DNA of 64,000 nt from Edwardsiella hoshinae NBRC 105699 = ATCC 33379. GTDB taxonomy: Bacteria > Pseudomonadota > Gammaproteobacteria > Enterobacterales > Enterobacteriaceae. Numbering within the stretch: the stretch's first letter is position 1; every line of letters begins with the position of its first letter. The position numbers were made by a program, and so were the translations under genes. The stretch is from the NCBI RefSeq assembly GCF_000474215.1, contig NZ_BAUC01000001.1:44639-108638 (forward strand), read 5' to 3'. Under the pieces are notes generated by a model that did not search any database, was not told the DNA's origin, and saw nothing but the letters and a program-made list of their open reading frames with translations. Below, piece after piece: positions 63,953 through 64,000 of this stretch.

Positions 63953-64000
63953 GTATGGGGTATGGGGTATGGGGTATGGGGTATGGGGTATGGGGTATGG
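63953..64000 (+). repeat. GGGGTAT heptamer tandem array, running off the window
   Basis: Nearly seven units of a 7-base repeat (GTATGGG) fill the last 48 bases, and the array continues beyond the window. Each unit has a run of four G, so the plus strand could fold into a G-quadruplex. The unit is not a multiple of three, so changes in copy number would shift any overlapping frame. No gene context is available at the edge. Confidence 0.95.

Overview
The window is chromosomal DNA of a GC-rich gammaproteobacterium of the order Enterobacterales. The yebR(msrC)-proQ-prc / letA-letB block, the sRNA SdsR, serT, ybhHIJ, yfiRNB, uspF and ygbA homologues are close to their E. coli counterparts. A ttr tetrathionate operon, inositol and sucrose catabolism and two autotransporters make Edwardsiella the best guess for the genus. 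This is an inference from gene content, not a database result; the sucrose and inositol genes would fit a sucrose-positive species.

Layout. 1-285: 5' end of a secreted protein (leftward). 627-14861: myo-inositol locus. iolB, iolE, iolC (fused to DUF2090), a Gfo/Idh/MocA oxidoreductase, a three-gene sugar-type ABC transporter and iolG form one leftward unit; iolD and iolA form a second; an RpiR-type iolR is divergent. A GGAA-N6-TTTC motif sits upstream of both units. 15080-22532: prc, proQ and msrC leftward, letA-letB rightward. 22565-30041: tetrathionate respiration, ttrBCA leftward and ttrSR rightward, followed by a DUF134/NifX-like pair whose promoter is bracketed by a 16-bp direct repeat. 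31047-33864: a PliG-like lysozyme inhibitor, a YcgJ-family protein and a CSS-EAL phosphodiesterase. 34156-34257: SdsR sRNA.

34300-43400 is an accessory region. It holds short tandem repeats, a 143-bp element with terminal inverted repeats, an HNH endonuclease with a TTG start, a YadA-type trimeric autotransporter and a convergent classical autotransporter, with long stretches that lack recognisable genes. 43414-49425: ybhJ-ybhI-ybhH (aconitase-like, transporter, PrpF-like isomerase) with divergent LysR gene ybhD, probably an uncharacterised tricarboxylate pathway. 49523-51453: a CigR-family protein, then a ribbon-helix-helix gene followed by a glyoxalase-fold gene and an antibiotic-biosynthesis-monooxygenase-fold gene. 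The same operator-like palindrome, GTAGTA-N6-TACTAC, occurs upstream of the RHH gene and upstream of the enzyme pair. This is the most suggestive undescribed system in the window.

52062-58553: complete sucrose regulon scrKYABR with three ScrR-type palindromes. 58822-58909: tRNA-Ser(UGA). 59310-61618: yfiR-dgcN-yfiB cyclic-di-GMP module. 62081-63757: ygbA, uspF and two small ORFs. The window ends inside a GGGGTAT heptamer array.
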